From assembly GCF_000577815.1 (NCBI RefSeq), contig NZ_CBYM010000024.1, positions 1-56,591 on the forward strand: a stretch of DNA of 56,591 nucleotides, given 5' to 3'. The stretch is from Clostridium saudiense. Its GTDB lineage: Bacteria; Bacillota; Clostridia; Clostridiales; Clostridiaceae. The position numbers were made by a program, and so were the translations under genes. Under the pieces are notes generated by a model. It saw only the letters and a program-made list of their open reading frames with translations. It searched no databases and was not told where the DNA came from. This document shows positions 43,553 to 52,992 of the stretch, piece after piece (within the stretch, counting starts at the first letter, position 1; every line of letters starts with the position of its first letter).

Positions 43553-44992
43553 TTATAGTATATCTGATAATAATCTTGAAATAGATTCCTTAACCTTAAC
43601 AATTGTACTTCTTTTATTATACTTTTCTATAGTTAACTCTTCACATTTCATCATATCTTTTTCAAATTCATATTTTTGCTCTTTTGCTATTTTTTCTGAA
43701 TATATAACTGAAATAACTTCAAAATTCAATTCAAAACTTCTTGTATCCATATTAGCAGTTCCTATTGAACAAATTTTATCATCTATAACTATAGTTTTTG
43801 CATGTAAAAACGCATTTCTATCGTAATGATATACTTTTACTCCTTCTTTTATTAATTCACCTGCATAAACTAAATTTGCCCAATATACAAAAGGGTGATC
43901 ACCTTTGCCTGGTAACATTATTCTTACATCAACACCTGAAGCAGCTGCTAATTTTAAACTATCTGAAATACTATTATCAATTATTAAATATGGAGATTGT
44001 ATATAAAGATATCTTTTTGCTTTTTGTATCATTTTTAAATATGCTAACTTTATTTCATACCTATCACTTAAATCTGGTCCACTTGATACTATCTGCATTC
44101 CTATATTAGATTTTTTTAGCTCATCTTCATTAATTTCTAATACATGATTTAATGTAACTTCTTCTTTCGTAGCATATCTCCAATCTGCTAAAAATCTTAA
44201 ATTTAAATCCTTAACTGCACTACCTTTAAATTTTATGTGAGTGTCTCTCCAATATCCAAACTTATCATCTTTTCCTAAATATTCATCGCCAACATTAAAT
44301 CCACCAACAAATCCAATTTTATTATCTATCACAACGATCTTTCTATGGTTTCTAAAGTTCATATTAATATTAATAAGTTTTAGCCATGAAGGGAAAAATT
44401 CACCAACCTTACCTCCAACATCAGTTAATTTCTTAAGCACATTTCTATTTAAAGATCTACTTCCAACTGAATCATATAATAATCTAACTTCTACTCCTTC
44501 TTTAGCTTTTTCTTCTAATATATTTAATATCTCAGTACCTATATTATCATTCTTAAATATATAAAACTCTATATTTATACTTTGTTTAGCTTTTTTTAAA
44601 CTTGTCAATAATTCTTCAAAAAACAAAGTTCCATCTGAATACATATAAACATCATTATTACTTCTATAAGGAGAATAATCTGTTGCTTCAAGAGCTCTAA
44701 TCATATCAATATTTTCTATATCAATATTTTCATCTTTTAAACTTTCTCTTTCTTTAACTTGATTTGTGTAATTTTCAAATATTTTTAGCTCTGCATTTTT
44801 AAACCCAAACATATTAGCTTTATTCATTTTTCTACCAATTAGTATAAACACGATAAAACCTATAAATGGTGCCAAATATAAAACCAAAGTCCAAGCTATG
44901 ATATTGTTAGCTGAACGTTTTTCTTTGAATATCATATATAATATTGTTACCAAATTAATTATATGAATTAAAACAGTTATGACCTTAAACAT
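43553..44992 (-). CDS. cls: Cardiolipin synthase
   Basis: A 479-residue membrane enzyme that joins two phosphatidylglycerols into cardiolipin. Two N-terminal helices (VITVLIHIINLVTILYMIF; IIAWTLVLYLAPFIGFIVFI) precede two phospholipase-D motifs: NHRKIVVIDNKIGFVGGFN (about 217-235) and LHAKTIVIDDKICSIGTANM (about 394-413). Length fits bacterial Cls. It is a single gene. Stop at 43553. Confidence 0.95.
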   Translation of the reverse strand: MFKVITVLIHIINLVTILYMIFKEKRSANNIIAWTLVLYLAPFIGFIVFILIGRKMNKANMFGFKNAELKIFENYTNQVKERESLKDENIDIENIDMIRALEATDYSPYRSNNDVYMYSDGTLFFEELLTSLKKAKQSINIEFYIFKNDNIGTEILNILEEKAKEGVEVRLLYDSVGSRSLNRNVLKKLTDVGGKVGEFFPSWLKLININMNFRNHRKIVVIDNKIGFVGGFNVGDEYLGKDDKFGYWRDTHIKFKGSAVKDLNLRFLADWRYATKEEVTLNHVLEINEDELKKSNIGMQIVSSGPDLSDRYEIKLAYLKMIQKAKRYLYIQSPYLIIDNSISDSLKLAAASGVDVRIMLPGKGDHPFVYWANLVYAGELIKEGVKVYHYDRNAFLHAKTIVIDDKICSIGTANMDTRSFELNFEVISVIYSEKIAKEQKYEFEKDMMKCEELTIEKYNKRSTIVKVKESISRLLSDIL

Positions 44993-45119
44993 ATCTTCAT
45001 CTCCTTAATATTATTTTTTCATTAAAGTATCTTATTTATAAAATTACATTATTATTATTTGCATCATTATACATTTATTCTTCAACTTTATTTTAATATA
45101 GTTTTCATATATATATATA

Positions 45120-45150
45120 TAAAGCTTTATCATTTATATAGATAAAGCCT
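45120..45150 (-). terminator. Secondary hairpin upstream of cls
   Basis: GCTTTATC pairs with GATAAAGC, followed by TTTATATATA on the minus strand. It may be a second terminator for the nitroreductase transcript. Confidence 0.4.
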
Positions 45151-45231
45151 CTTTCCCTTTATAATACACATATTATAAACCAAATTTATATTTTATAAAA
45201 TATTTTCCATTAACTTTCTTATAAAAATAAA

Positions 45232-45284
45232 GTCAATATATATTGCTGTATCAATTAATTAAAATACGTACAATATATATTGAC
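45232..45284 (-). terminator. Hairpin terminator of the second nitroreductase gene
   Basis: GTCAATATATATTG pairs perfectly with CAATATATATTGAC across a 25-base loop, followed by TTTATTTTTAT on the minus strand. Confidence 0.65.
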
Positions 45285-45302
45285 CTACTCTTTAAAATTC
45301 TT

Positions 45303-45848
45303 TTATCTAACTATTAAACTTCTTCCTTGAATTCTCTTTGGTGCAACACTTGCTCTTGCTGAATAACCAATTGCTGCACAACCAACTACTCCAAAATCAG
45401 AAGGTATATGACATCTATCAAGTATTTTTCTTACTTGTGGATTATCATAAGTATCTGCTAATTGATTAATCCAACATGTTCCCATGCCCAAAGATGTAGC
45501 TGCTAAAAATATATTTTCTAATCCTACCGCTCCATCAGTATAAAAATATTTATAATCCTTTTTTGCAGTAACTATTACAAGGGTTGGTGCTTTATAATAA
45601 AAATTGTAATCTTCATCAAATCCCCTTGAATCTTCTCTTTCCCTAAATACAGCTTTAACTGCTTTATTTAATTCTTGTAATACCTCTTTATTTTGAATTG
45701 CAGTATAATAACATCCTTGGCTATTCATTCCACTTGGTCCACATAAAGCACACTCTAAGATTTCATTTAAATCTTCAGTTGATATTTGTGTATCAATATA
45801 TTCTCTACAACTTCTTCTAGCTTTAATATTTTTTATAACCTCATTCAT
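45303..45848 (-). CDS. Nitroreductase family protein
   Basis: A 181-residue single-domain FMN oxidoreductase. IKARRSCREYIDTQISTEDL is the FMN-phosphate site, CALCGPSGMNSQGCYYTAI the second block and LAATSLGMGTCWINQLAD the conserved third. It ends VAPKRIQGRSLIVR. AGGAGGG precedes the ATG. Unlike the nitroreductase near 5 kb it has only one fold unit. The substrate is unknown. Confidence 0.92.
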   Translation of the reverse strand: MNEVIKNIKARRSCREYIDTQISTEDLNEILECALCGPSGMNSQGCYYTAIQNKEVLQELNKAVKAVFREREDSRGFDEDYNFYYKAPTLVIVTAKKDYKYFYTDGAVGLENIFLAATSLGMGTCWINQLADTYDNPQVRKILDRCHIPSDFGVVGCAAIGYSARASVAPKRIQGRSLIVR

Positions 45849-45963
45849 ATCAAAACCCTCCTAAAAAGCACCTTGTTTTTTAAGTTCATATTAATTTATA
45901 TAAATAAATTTAATTAATATGCTTACCCTCATATTAATTAATATTTTAATATTTTAATATTAA

Positions 45964-46977
45964 TTAAAATATTCTTCTTATTTTTTCTTCATTTGATTTA
46001 ACCCATTTACATAGTGTTATTGCTTTTATAATCTGCTCTTTTAAAATTTTTTCTGAAGACATAAAATTATTACTAATTCCATCTTTATATCTAACAAGAA
46101 AATGTATTATCACATCAAGTCTTCTAAGCATAATTAATGATGGTATTACATTTATCTCATCAATTGAAAGTTTTATATATTCCTTATAACCATTAATAAA
46201 GCTTCTCATATTTTCTAGTTTTACTTTGTCATCATTTTCATTTGAAATTGCTTCTGACAAACATATTGCTAAATCCATAGCCCTTAAATCCCTAGCTGAA
46301 AATTCAAAATCTAAAACTGCTGATATATTGTTATATTCATCCTCTAATACATTAGATGCATTAATATCTCCATGAATAATCTGATGTGGCAAACTTCTTA
46401 ATTTAGGTATTACCTCTTGAAATTCAATAAAATATCTACTTAATTCCTTTAAATATTCTCTTTCATTTTCAAATTCATTAGATGGATAAATACAAAACTC
46501 TATTACTTTATTTAAAGGGCATTTAGGATAAGACTTTTCTAGTTCATAGCATGGTTCATAAATAGGATTAAGCTCAACTTCTATACTACCTAACTCTTTT
46601 GTTATTTCACCAACAACTTTACCTAAGCTATAAAATTGTTTAGTAGTATGTAATTTAGGATTAGATCCTTTTATCATTTCAGCTATTGACACTAGCTTTT
46701 CATCTATACTAACACTTATAGTATTACCTTTTAAATTTTGTTTTGGCTTTGGAATATTAAATGATAAATTTCTTTTATTAAGCTCCTCTAAGACTAAATG
46801 TTCATAGTTCACCTTTTTACTATCCCTGTGACTTTCATATATTCTTAAAATATATTTTTTATCTCCTACGCATAAGAATTTAGTAGTATTATTCATTCCA
46901 CTACTTTCTTGTTTAACATAATAATTTTCATCCTTAAAATATTGTTTCACAATATAATCTATATATTCTTCTTCCAC
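45964..46977 (-). CDS. APH-type phosphotransferase (choline/homoserine-kinase-like)
   Basis: A 337-residue kinase-fold protein. It has an N-terminal nucleotide-binding lobe (GMNNTTKFLCVGDKKYILRIYE) and the catalytic loop IIHGDINASNVL, with the magnesium motif AVLDFEFSARDLR. These define the aminoglycoside phosphotransferase superfamily, which includes metabolic kinases; resistance should not be assumed. The Dabb gene ends 27 bases upstream, so the two likely form an operon. Confidence 0.88.
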   Translation of the reverse strand: MEEEYIDYIVKQYFKDENYYVKQESSGMNNTTKFLCVGDKKYILRIYESHRDSKKVNYEHLVLEELNKRNLSFNIPKPKQNLKGNTISVSIDEKLVSIAEMIKGSNPKLHTTKQFYSLGKVVGEITKELGSIEVELNPIYEPCYELEKSYPKCPLNKVIEFCIYPSNEFENEREYLKELSRYFIEFQEVIPKLRSLPHQIIHGDINASNVLEDEYNNISAVLDFEFSARDLRAMDLAICLSEAISNENDDKVKLENMRSFINGYKEYIKLSIDEINVIPSLIMLRRLDVIIHFLVRYKDGISNNFMSSEKILKEQIIKAITLCKWVKSNEEKIRRIF

Positions 46978-47004
46978 TTTATTCTCCTCTTGAAATTTTA
47001 TAAA

Positions 47005-47295
47005 CTATATTTCATAATCCATACACATTCTATTGCAAGTAATACTTCTAACTATTGTAGCAATCTTAACATGTTCTTCATGAACTTGATAATTATTTAA
47101 TGCCTCAATGCTTTCAAATGTACTATTTAACATTATATCTGCATTACTACCTGCTACTGGATTAGTTATAACCTCTATTTCAATAATTCCTGGAATCTTA
47201 CCTTTTAAACCTTCTAATCCATTTTTTATTTTTAATTTATCCTCTTCACTACCTTTACCATCTTGAAAATTCCATAAAATAATATGTTTAATCAT
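47005..47295 (-). CDS. Stress-responsive alpha/beta-barrel (Dabb) protein
   Basis: 96 residues of dimeric alpha-beta-barrel type. MIKHIILWNFQDG is the characteristic first strand, DIMLNSTFESIEALNNYQVH the middle and EEHVKIATIV the last helix. The family includes plant stress proteins and small enzymes; the role here is unknown. GGGGAGG lies upstream of the ATG. It is first gene of a pair with the phosphotransferase. Confidence 0.88.
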   Translation of the reverse strand: MIKHIILWNFQDGKGSEEDKLKIKNGLEGLKGKIPGIIEIEVITNPVAGSNADIMLNSTFESIEALNNYQVHEEHVKIATIVRSITCNRMCMDYEI

Positions 47296-47517
47296 CTTTT
47301 TCCTCCCCTTTTAATTTATTTATATTTTAATTATATCAAAGTAACATCTTATTTAAAATTTTCATTTTCTAATTTCTTTTATATTCATTATTAAAATTTT
47401 ACTTTTTTATCAAATATAATTATGATGCTAAAAAAATTTATTCATTATAATAAAACTAAATAATATGTTATACTAAATAATAATTAATATTAGTTGCATA
47501 ATTTAGGAGTTGAAAAA

Positions 47518-48258
47518 ATGAATATAATTATTTCCCCAGCAAAAAAAATGAATATAAACAATGATGATATTATTTATGAATATCACCCTGTCTTTATGGA
47601 TAAAACTAACATATTACATAATCAATTGAAATCACTTTCATATGATGAACTAAAAAAACTATTAGTTTGTAATGATGATTTAGCTCAATTAAATTTTGAA
47701 AGATATAAAAATATGCATTTAAATAAAAATCTATCTCCAGCCTTATTAACTTATGAAGGAATTCAATATAAATATATGTCTCCAGATTCTTTTAGCGAAG
47801 ATGAATTTAATTATGTAAAATATCATTTAAAAATACTATCTGGATTTTATGGAGTTCTTAATCCTTTTGATGGAGTTGTACCATATAGATTAGAAATGCA
47901 AGCAAAACTTAAAATCGATAATAATAAAAATCTTTATGAGTTTTGGGGCAATAGTTTATATAAAGAAATAACTAAAAATAGTAATGTTATTTTAAATTTA
48001 GCTTCAAAAGAATATAGTAAAGCAATCGAAAAATATTTAAGCAAAGATGATATATTTATTACTTGTATATTTGGAGAATTAAAAGATGATAAAATTAAAG
48101 TAAAAGCTACAGAGGCTAAAATGGCTAGAGGTCTTATGGTAAGATATCTAGCATCTAATAACATAGAAAATATTGAAGATGTTAAAAACTTTTCTGAACT
48201 ATCTTTCAAATATTCTGAAGAGCTTTCTACTGATAAAGAATTTGTATTTATAAAATAA
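47518..48258 (+). CDS. yaaA: YaaA family peroxide-stress protein (UPF0246)
   Basis: A 246-residue cytoplasmic protein. MNIIISPAKKMN is the family N-terminus, and YSGLQYKYM-like EGIQYKYMSPDSF, then KILSGFYGVLNPFDGVVPYR, are the conserved core. In E. coli YaaA limits intracellular iron under peroxide stress. The ATG at 47518 has TTAGGAG eight bases before it; an upstream frame has no site. The last codons lie in a tandem duplication. Confidence 0.93.
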   Translation: MNIIISPAKKMNINNDDIIYEYHPVFMDKTNILHNQLKSLSYDELKKLLVCNDDLAQLNFERYKNMHLNKNLSPALLTYEGIQYKYMSPDSFSEDEFNYVKYHLKILSGFYGVLNPFDGVVPYRLEMQAKLKIDNNKNLYEFWGNSLYKEITKNSNVILNLASKEYSKAIEKYLSKDDIFITCIFGELKDDKIKVKATEAKMARGLMVRYLASNNIENIEDVKNFSELSFKYSEELSTDKEFVFIK

Positions 48259-48323
48259 AATATAAATTTAATAATTTAAAAATTTGTATTTATAAAATAA
48301 AATATAAATTTAATAATTTAAAA
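48241..48323 (+). repeat. Tandem 42-bp direct duplication at the 3' end of yaaA
   Basis: The block starting TTTGTATTTATAAAATAAAA is repeated head to tail at 48241-48282 and 48283-48323 with no mismatch over about 41 bases. The first copy encodes the last residues FVFIK and the stop; the second carries the same codons out of use. It looks like a recent slippage duplication. Confidence 0.9.
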
Positions 48324-48324
48324 C

Positions 48325-48358
48325 CCCATGAAAAATAATAATTTCATGGGATTTTTAT
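48325..48358 (+). terminator. Rho-independent terminator after yaaA
   Basis: CCCATGAAA pairs with TTTCATGGG, followed by ATTTTTATTTTTT. Confidence 0.85.
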
Positions 48359-48457
48359 TTTTTATATTATATATAAATATATTTGTAATTCCTTAAACTT
48401 TAAAGTTTCGTTTTTTTATCTCTAAGTGCCTTTAAGCTAACTCTCACATTTGATTAA

Positions 48458-48778
48458 CTACCTTTTAGTTTTCCAATATATATCGGCCTCTGCTTCTAAC
48501 TTCTTAAGCCTTGTATAATAATCAGGAAATTCTAAAAGATGTGCATATGCAATTTTACCTGTTAAAATAGGATCATTATTAGTTACATTTGCCTTTGAAA
48601 ATTTAGTACCATGTTCAAGCTCTACATTTATCCCCATAGTAAACTCATTTAAATCAAATTTTTCTTTTGTAAAATCAATGCCTATCTTTTTTGCTATTTT
48701 ACATGCTTCTTCAGAAGTAAATGATAATCTGTTCTTTTCCCCTCTTAATTTTACTATATACCATTGAGTATTTTTCAT
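48458..48778 (-). CDS. DUF5661 family protein
   Basis: A 106-residue cytoplasmic protein. FTSEEACKIAKKIGIDFTKE, then FTMGINVELEHGTKFS and TGKIAYAHLLEFPDYYTRLK, match the DUF5661 pattern (E-x-R/T-M-G-x-x-V-E-L-E-H-G and A-H-L-x-E-x-P-D-Y-Y). Function unknown. Single gene; I see no canonical terminator directly after it, only an AAACTTTAAAGTTT palindrome at 48395-48408. Confidence 0.85.
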   Translation of the reverse strand: MKNTQWYIVKLRGEKNRLSFTSEEACKIAKKIGIDFTKEKFDLNEFTMGINVELEHGTKFSKANVTNNDPILTGKIAYAHLLEFPDYYTRLKKLEAEADIYWKTKR

Positions 48779-48828
48779 TTCTACCTCATATTTAAAATAA
48801 TATATAAATTATACTATGAGAAAAAACT

Positions 48829-48869
48829 AATTAAGACTACTGTAAAAATCTATTACAGTAGTCTTAATT
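48829..48869. terminator. Bidirectional hairpin terminator
   Basis: A 17-bp stem, AATTAAGACTACTGTAA with its complement, has TAGTTTTTT on the minus side and TATTTTT on the plus side. Confidence 0.85.
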
Positions 48870-48968
48870 TATTTTTATCAATTTCCATTTATCTTCAATC
48901 ATAATCTATTCCAATTATCTTGTTATCTATACTAGGTATTTTCCACCTCATACTCTTGAAAAATTCTA

Positions 48969-49841
48969 TTACTTTTGTATAAAATAAATATTTTCACCAT
49001 CACTCTTAATACTAATATCACCACTACTAGTATAAAAAGTTTTTATTTTATATTTTTCTAATAAAGATACTAGTTTTCTATCAGGATACATAAACTGAGA
49101 GCAAGTTATTACTGCATATTTAGGGGATACAGATTCTAAAAAATCTCCTACCTCATTATTATATATTCCATGATGAGCCATCTTTAAAAAAGTATATTCA
49201 CCAGTATTTTCATTAATAAATTCCCTCATTCTTTCATCTTCAGCATCTGCTGCAAATAAAAATCTATACTTTCCATAATCAATTCCAACAATAATACAAT
49301 AATCATTTGACTTTTCATACTCATCTTTAATGGCCGGATAAATAGTTATATTAGCACCATTAATATTTTTAACAATTTTGTTATGCAATAAAACAGGTGT
49401 CAACTCATTTCTTTTTACTGCTTCAATATAATTCTTATATTGTACAGTATCTTTTTCATAATCAGCTTGAATTAAATTTTTAATTTTAAAATTATCTAAA
49501 ATAGTAGGCGCTCCACCTATATGATCTTTATCATTATGGGTTAAAATCAAATATTCAATTTCTTCAATACCTTTATAATTTAAATAATCATTTATTACGG
49601 TGCTATTTTCATAAAATCCTGTATCTATAACAATAAATTTTCCTTCACATTCAATCAAAATAAAATCTGACTTTCCTGTACTCAATATATCTATTTCAAA
49701 AGGTAGCTTAACAGTAACATCTGCATCTACCCACTTTTTACTATCACTTTTTATTTTTAAAAAACCTATTACACTGAATATAATTACTAAAATTATTATT
49801 ATCAATCTAACCCTAACTTTTTTTAAGACAACATTTTTCAT
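48969..49841 (-). CDS. Membrane-anchored metallo-hydrolase, ComEC C-terminal-like
   Basis: 290 residues. One N-terminal helix (LIIIILVIIFSVIGFLKI) anchors a metallo-beta-lactamase domain outside the membrane. The metal motif is LTHNDKDHIGG, the H-x-D-x-D-H form seen in ComEC/Rec2-type nucleases instead of H-x-H-x-D-H. FAADAEDERMREFI and KMAHHGIYNN supply later ligands, and the closing block is YAVITCSQ. It may be a nuclease or phosphodiesterase at the cell surface. It stands alone, with no competence genes beside it. Confidence 0.85.
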   Translation of the reverse strand: MKNVVLKKVRVRLIIIILVIIFSVIGFLKIKSDSKKWVDADVTVKLPFEIDILSTGKSDFILIECEGKFIVIDTGFYENSTVINDYLNYKGIEEIEYLILTHNDKDHIGGAPTILDNFKIKNLIQADYEKDTVQYKNYIEAVKRNELTPVLLHNKIVKNINGANITIYPAIKDEYEKSNDYCIIVGIDYGKYRFLFAADAEDERMREFINENTGEYTFLKMAHHGIYNNEVGDFLESVSPKYAVITCSQFMYPDRKLVSLLEKYKIKTFYTSSGDISIKSDGENIYFIQK

Positions 49842-49937
49842 TTATCTCCCTTCTTAACTATAAAAAATACTTTATTTATATTATTATACTCTTATTACAT
49901 AGTAACTTATACAAATATGAATTATTATTACTAAATT

Positions 49938-49972
49938 ATGTCAAATTAATGCAACTGTCATTAATTTGACAT
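49938..49972. promoter_or_regulatory. Perfect 14-bp inverted repeat upstream of the metallo-hydrolase gene
   Basis: ATGTCAAATTAATG and CATTAATTTGACAT flank the seven bases CAACTGT. A further ATTAATGCA follows. There is no T-run, so an operator is more likely than a terminator. It lies about 100 bases before the metallo-hydrolase start. Confidence 0.4.
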
Positions 49973-50045
49973 ATTAATGCACTATACTAAAGAAAATAAC
50001 ACATAGAAATTAGTGTTATTTATTAGTTAATATCATTCCCTTCAG

Positions 50046-50087
50046 AAAGATATAGATTAGTTCCCCCTATTTCTAATCTATATCTTT
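50046..50087. terminator. Hairpin terminator of the FUSC gene
   Basis: AAAGATATAGATTAG pairs with CTAATCTATATCTTT, next to the stop at 50090. Confidence 0.75.
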
Positions 50088-50089
50088 TC

Positions 50090-51892
50090 TTATATTAACC
50101 CTTTAATTCTCTCCTGCAGTTCCTCATATAAATTACTTATATATTTAAAAATATTTTCATTATATCTTTTTCCATAAACAATTAAAGCTTTATATCCAAT
50201 TCTTACTACAATCTCATTATTTAAATCAACAAACTGTTCAATCTTTTCATCTCCATATTGCATATTTCTAAGATATAGCTTTTGTGTTAATAAAGTTATA
50301 TGTATTACTAAATCTCTTATAGAATTAGCCCCATTGCTTTTATTTAAATAATCCCGAGTAGAATCCATTAAATATTCATCATATCTTAAAATTTTTCTAA
50401 CCAATTGTTCTATTCCATCCTTCAATTTATATGGAAATATAAACTTATTAGCTAACAAAACTATAACTACCCCTATAATCACATATAAAATTCTATAAAA
50501 TAATAATTTATTAATATTTACTGTTAATGATGATACACATATTGATGCCATAGCTGCAAATAATGATATTTTATAATACTCTTTAAATCCATATAATAAA
50601 TACAAAGATAAAACTAAGATCCCTATTATAACCCACTTAGAATCAAATAAATGTATTATTATTCCTGTAAGTAAGATAGCTATAATATTTCCTTTTACTC
50701 TTTCTCTACTCTTCGAAATAGTATCTTCATAATAAGGTTGCATAATAGACATTATAGTGATTATTGCCCAAATCACTTTATAAAAACCTAAGAATTCTGC
50801 TATAAAAATTGCAAATGACAATGTAATTGACATTCTCATAGCAAATTTAAACCTAATTGATGAAATCACAAAATATTCTTTAAAAATTACTTTAGGTTTA
50901 TCTAAATAAGTCCTTTCCCAATTCTTATATATTTTATTAATATCTTTATCATCTAATTTTTCCAAATCTTTAATACATTCTATAATTGATGAAATAGCAA
51001 ATAATACTTCTTTATATAAATTCATTGAATTTTTATTTTTTTCAATTATAAAAGTATTTTTATAGACTATATCACTTATCTTACATGATTCCTTTGAATA
51101 ATTAATTATTAAATCAATTAACGACCATAAATCTCCTAGTTCTTCCTTTGAAATATTGTTATTTTTATACTCTTGAAAAACCTTCTTCAAGCATATATTT
51201 ATATACTCTATATTTAAATATAATTTAAACTGAATAGTTCCAAGGTTAGTAGTTAAATATCCTTTATGCCTTGTTGTATATACTTTATAAACCAAATCCA
51301 TCATTATTTTTGAGCAATCTTTTGTTAACTTATAATCAAAATTATCTTCTAAAATATTATCTAGCTGAACTTTTAAACTTTTCAAAGCAGAATTAACACT
51401 GTTTCCAAAAACAACTTTTGCATTAGCCCTTTTAATATAGGTTCCAATAATTATTATCATTGCACCAAATATAACTGCTAATAATCTATTTGGAAGTTCA
51501 TAAATAGATATCTTAGAATATTGAGTAAATACATATAACATTATAAAAGGTTTATAAAATGTTGCATCATAAGGTGAGGATACAATATATATTATTAAAA
51601 ATATTGCTACTAAATCTATTAAAATACCAGTCCAAGGATTTAATGATGAAATAAATGCAACTAAAACAATAAATAAATCTAGCAATAAAATTCGCCCTAT
51701 TCTACTAAGTGGCTTAACATAAAAATTTTGTCTTCCTATTACTGTTGAGGTTAATGCAATTGGAAATGCTATCATTATATTTTTAACACCAAATAAGACT
51801 CCAACACCAGCCATTGTAATTACTGCAACTGTTCCATTTCTTATCATTGATGTAATATTTAAATTATATTTTTTCACAAAATAATCAAGCAT
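50090..51892 (-). CDS. FUSC-family membrane protein (aromatic-acid-exporter-like)
   Basis: 600 residues with two bundles of about five to six helices (about 15-150 and 350-480), each followed by a cytoplasmic helical region. This duplicated plan (MIRNGTVAVITMAGVGVLFG; then SIRFKFAMRMSITLSFAIFI, and MQPYYEDTISKSRERVKGNI, the conserved R-x-x-G-N/T block) is that of FUSC/YccS/AaeB-like proteins. Some members export aromatic acids; the substrate here is unknown. Single gene. Confidence 0.85.
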   Translation of the reverse strand: MLDYFVKKYNLNITSMIRNGTVAVITMAGVGVLFGVKNIMIAFPIALTSTVIGRQNFYVKPLSRIGRILLLDLFIVLVAFISSLNPWTGILIDLVAIFLIIYIVSSPYDATFYKPFIMLYVFTQYSKISIYELPNRLLAVIFGAMIIIIGTYIKRANAKVVFGNSVNSALKSLKVQLDNILEDNFDYKLTKDCSKIMMDLVYKVYTTRHKGYLTTNLGTIQFKLYLNIEYINICLKKVFQEYKNNNISKEELGDLWSLIDLIINYSKESCKISDIVYKNTFIIEKNKNSMNLYKEVLFAISSIIECIKDLEKLDDKDINKIYKNWERTYLDKPKVIFKEYFVISSIRFKFAMRMSITLSFAIFIAEFLGFYKVIWAIITIMSIMQPYYEDTISKSRERVKGNIIAILLTGIIIHLFDSKWVIIGILVLSLYLLYGFKEYYKISLFAAMASICVSSLTVNINKLLFYRILYVIIGVVIVLLANKFIFPYKLKDGIEQLVRKILRYDEYLMDSTRDYLNKSNGANSIRDLVIHITLLTQKLYLRNMQYGDEKIEQFVDLNNEIVVRIGYKALIVYGKRYNENIFKYISNLYEELQERIKGLI

Positions 51893-51993
51893 TTTCTCAC
51901 AACCTTTATTTAAAAGAATTAAATTTCCACTATTACTTTGTCCTTATAAATACTTAACTATTCCATACTAAAAATTATTTATAATAAAATAAA

Positions 51994-52031
51994 GATGTAA
52001 AGTCTATATATTTCTATTAGCTTCACATCCT
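51994..52031 (-). terminator. Hairpin terminator of the coiled-coil-tailed gene
   Basis: GATGTAAAG pairs with CTTCACATC (one mismatch that becomes G-U in the minus RNA), followed by TTTATTTTATT on the minus strand. Confidence 0.6.
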
Positions 52032-52642
52032 TATTTTTTCTTTAAATTTTCAATTTCACTTTGTAATTCCTTTATTTGCTTGCTTAACTCTGATATGGAT
52101 TTCTTTAATTCATTTATATCGTTACTTGATTGTACCTTATTTTCTGAACTGCTGGTTGTTTTTTTCTTTTTACTTGAACTTACATTAGCTTGTCCCTCAT
52201 CACTTGAATTTGAGCAAAATGGATTAGCTGCATTTCTATAAATTGGACTATATATTCTTCCTGGTCCACCTTGAAAATATTGTTGTTGAGCATTAAATGT
52301 TATTATTACTTGACCTAAAAGTTGAAGCCAGTTACCTAAAGCATTTTGTACATTAAATGGCATCTTTTGTGATGCAATATTACCAAACAAAACAGTTATC
52401 AAATTAAGTATTTGTGGATTAAAATCTTGAAATCCACCTGGCACATCACTACATGCCTTCCTTTGATCTTCTGTAGCCTCTGCATTTTCATTTCCAAACA
52501 TGCAATTTTCACATCTACCATTACTTGCTTGTGAAGTGTTACTACTGCTATTTTCATCAGTAGTTTCTGAATCAAAAGAGGCCATATATTCATTAAAAAA
52601 TTTTATAAACTCATCAAAACTATTATTTCCATTTTGATTCAT
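52031..52642 (-). CDS. Hypothetical protein with Cys cluster and C-terminal coiled coil
   Basis: About 203 residues. A polar, Asn/Ser-rich head contains CENCMFG; a central hydrophobic-amphipathic block (PQILNLITVLFGNIASQKMPFNVQNALGNWLQLLGQVIITFNAQQQYF) follows. Then comes a Gly/Pro/Tyr segment (GGPGRIYSPIYR), a Ser/Lys linker and a final coiled coil (INELKKSISELSKQIKELQS). There is no signal peptide. The make-up recalls structural or spore-associated proteins but I do not recognise a family. The ATG at 52642 has GGGG six bases upstream. Confidence 0.65.
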   Translation of the reverse strand: MNQNGNNSFDEFIKFFNEYMASFDSETTDENSSSNTSQASNGRCENCMFGNENAEATEDQRKACSDVPGGFQDFNPQILNLITVLFGNIASQKMPFNVQNALGNWLQLLGQVIITFNAQQQYFQGGPGRIYSPIYRNAANPFCSNSSDEGQANVSSSKKKKTTSSSENKVQSSNDINELKKSISELSKQIKELQSEIENLKKK

Positions 52643-52992
52643 AATTTTCCCCATAAAAAACTACTTACTATCATAATACTCTTTAATTTTTTATTTGCTA
52701 CAATCTCAAAATATGATCTTTTAAATCAAATCATAATTCTTTAATAAACTATCTAAGTTATTTTGTAACTTCACTTCATCTTGAATTAACTAAGGATATA
52801 TACTTTTGAAAATATGATATTTTATGAGTGAAAATGATTTATTAAATAAAATAAAAAAATATCAAATGTACAAAGTAATATTAGGTGTTAAATTTATTTG
52901 ATTTATAATATAAAAAACAGTAGATAAGTTTAAAAATTTATCTACTGTTTGATAGATTCATATATTATTAACTATATATCAAAATAATTATT
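52643..52992. other. Intergenic region with one terminator and no convincing gene
   Basis: 350 bases. A 25-codon open frame (52824-52901, MSENDLLNKIKKYQMYKVIL) has no ribosome site and may be chance or a remnant. The hairpin at 52915-52950 closes the flavoprotein gene. The rest is AT-rich and should contain the promoter of the coiled-coil-tailed gene. Confidence 0.5.
52915..52950. terminator. Hairpin terminator of the HI0933-type flavoprotein gene
   Basis: AAACAGTAGATAA pairs with TTATCTACTGTTT, followed by TTTTATATT on the minus strand. Confidence 0.8.

Larger units (their letters stand above)
44993..45302. other. Intergenic region with two hairpins and no gene
   Basis: 310 bases between cls and the second nitroreductase. 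It contains an (AT)n run at about 45110-45120, the hairpins at 45120-45150 and 45232-45284, and presumably the cls promoter. I see no coding remnant. Confidence 0.6.

Noticed and set aside
45964..46977. Aminoglycoside resistance gene
   Set aside because: Only the kinase superfamily is recognisable; the Dabb-gene context suggests a metabolic kinase.
47400..47490. Possible PerR-type box before yaaA
   Set aside because: ATTATAAT half-sites occur but the second half matches too poorly in this AT-rich stretch.
52824..52901. 25-codon open frame starting MSENDLLNKIKKY
   Set aside because: No Shine-Dalgarno sequence, no recognisable family and AT-rich background; not enough to call a gene.
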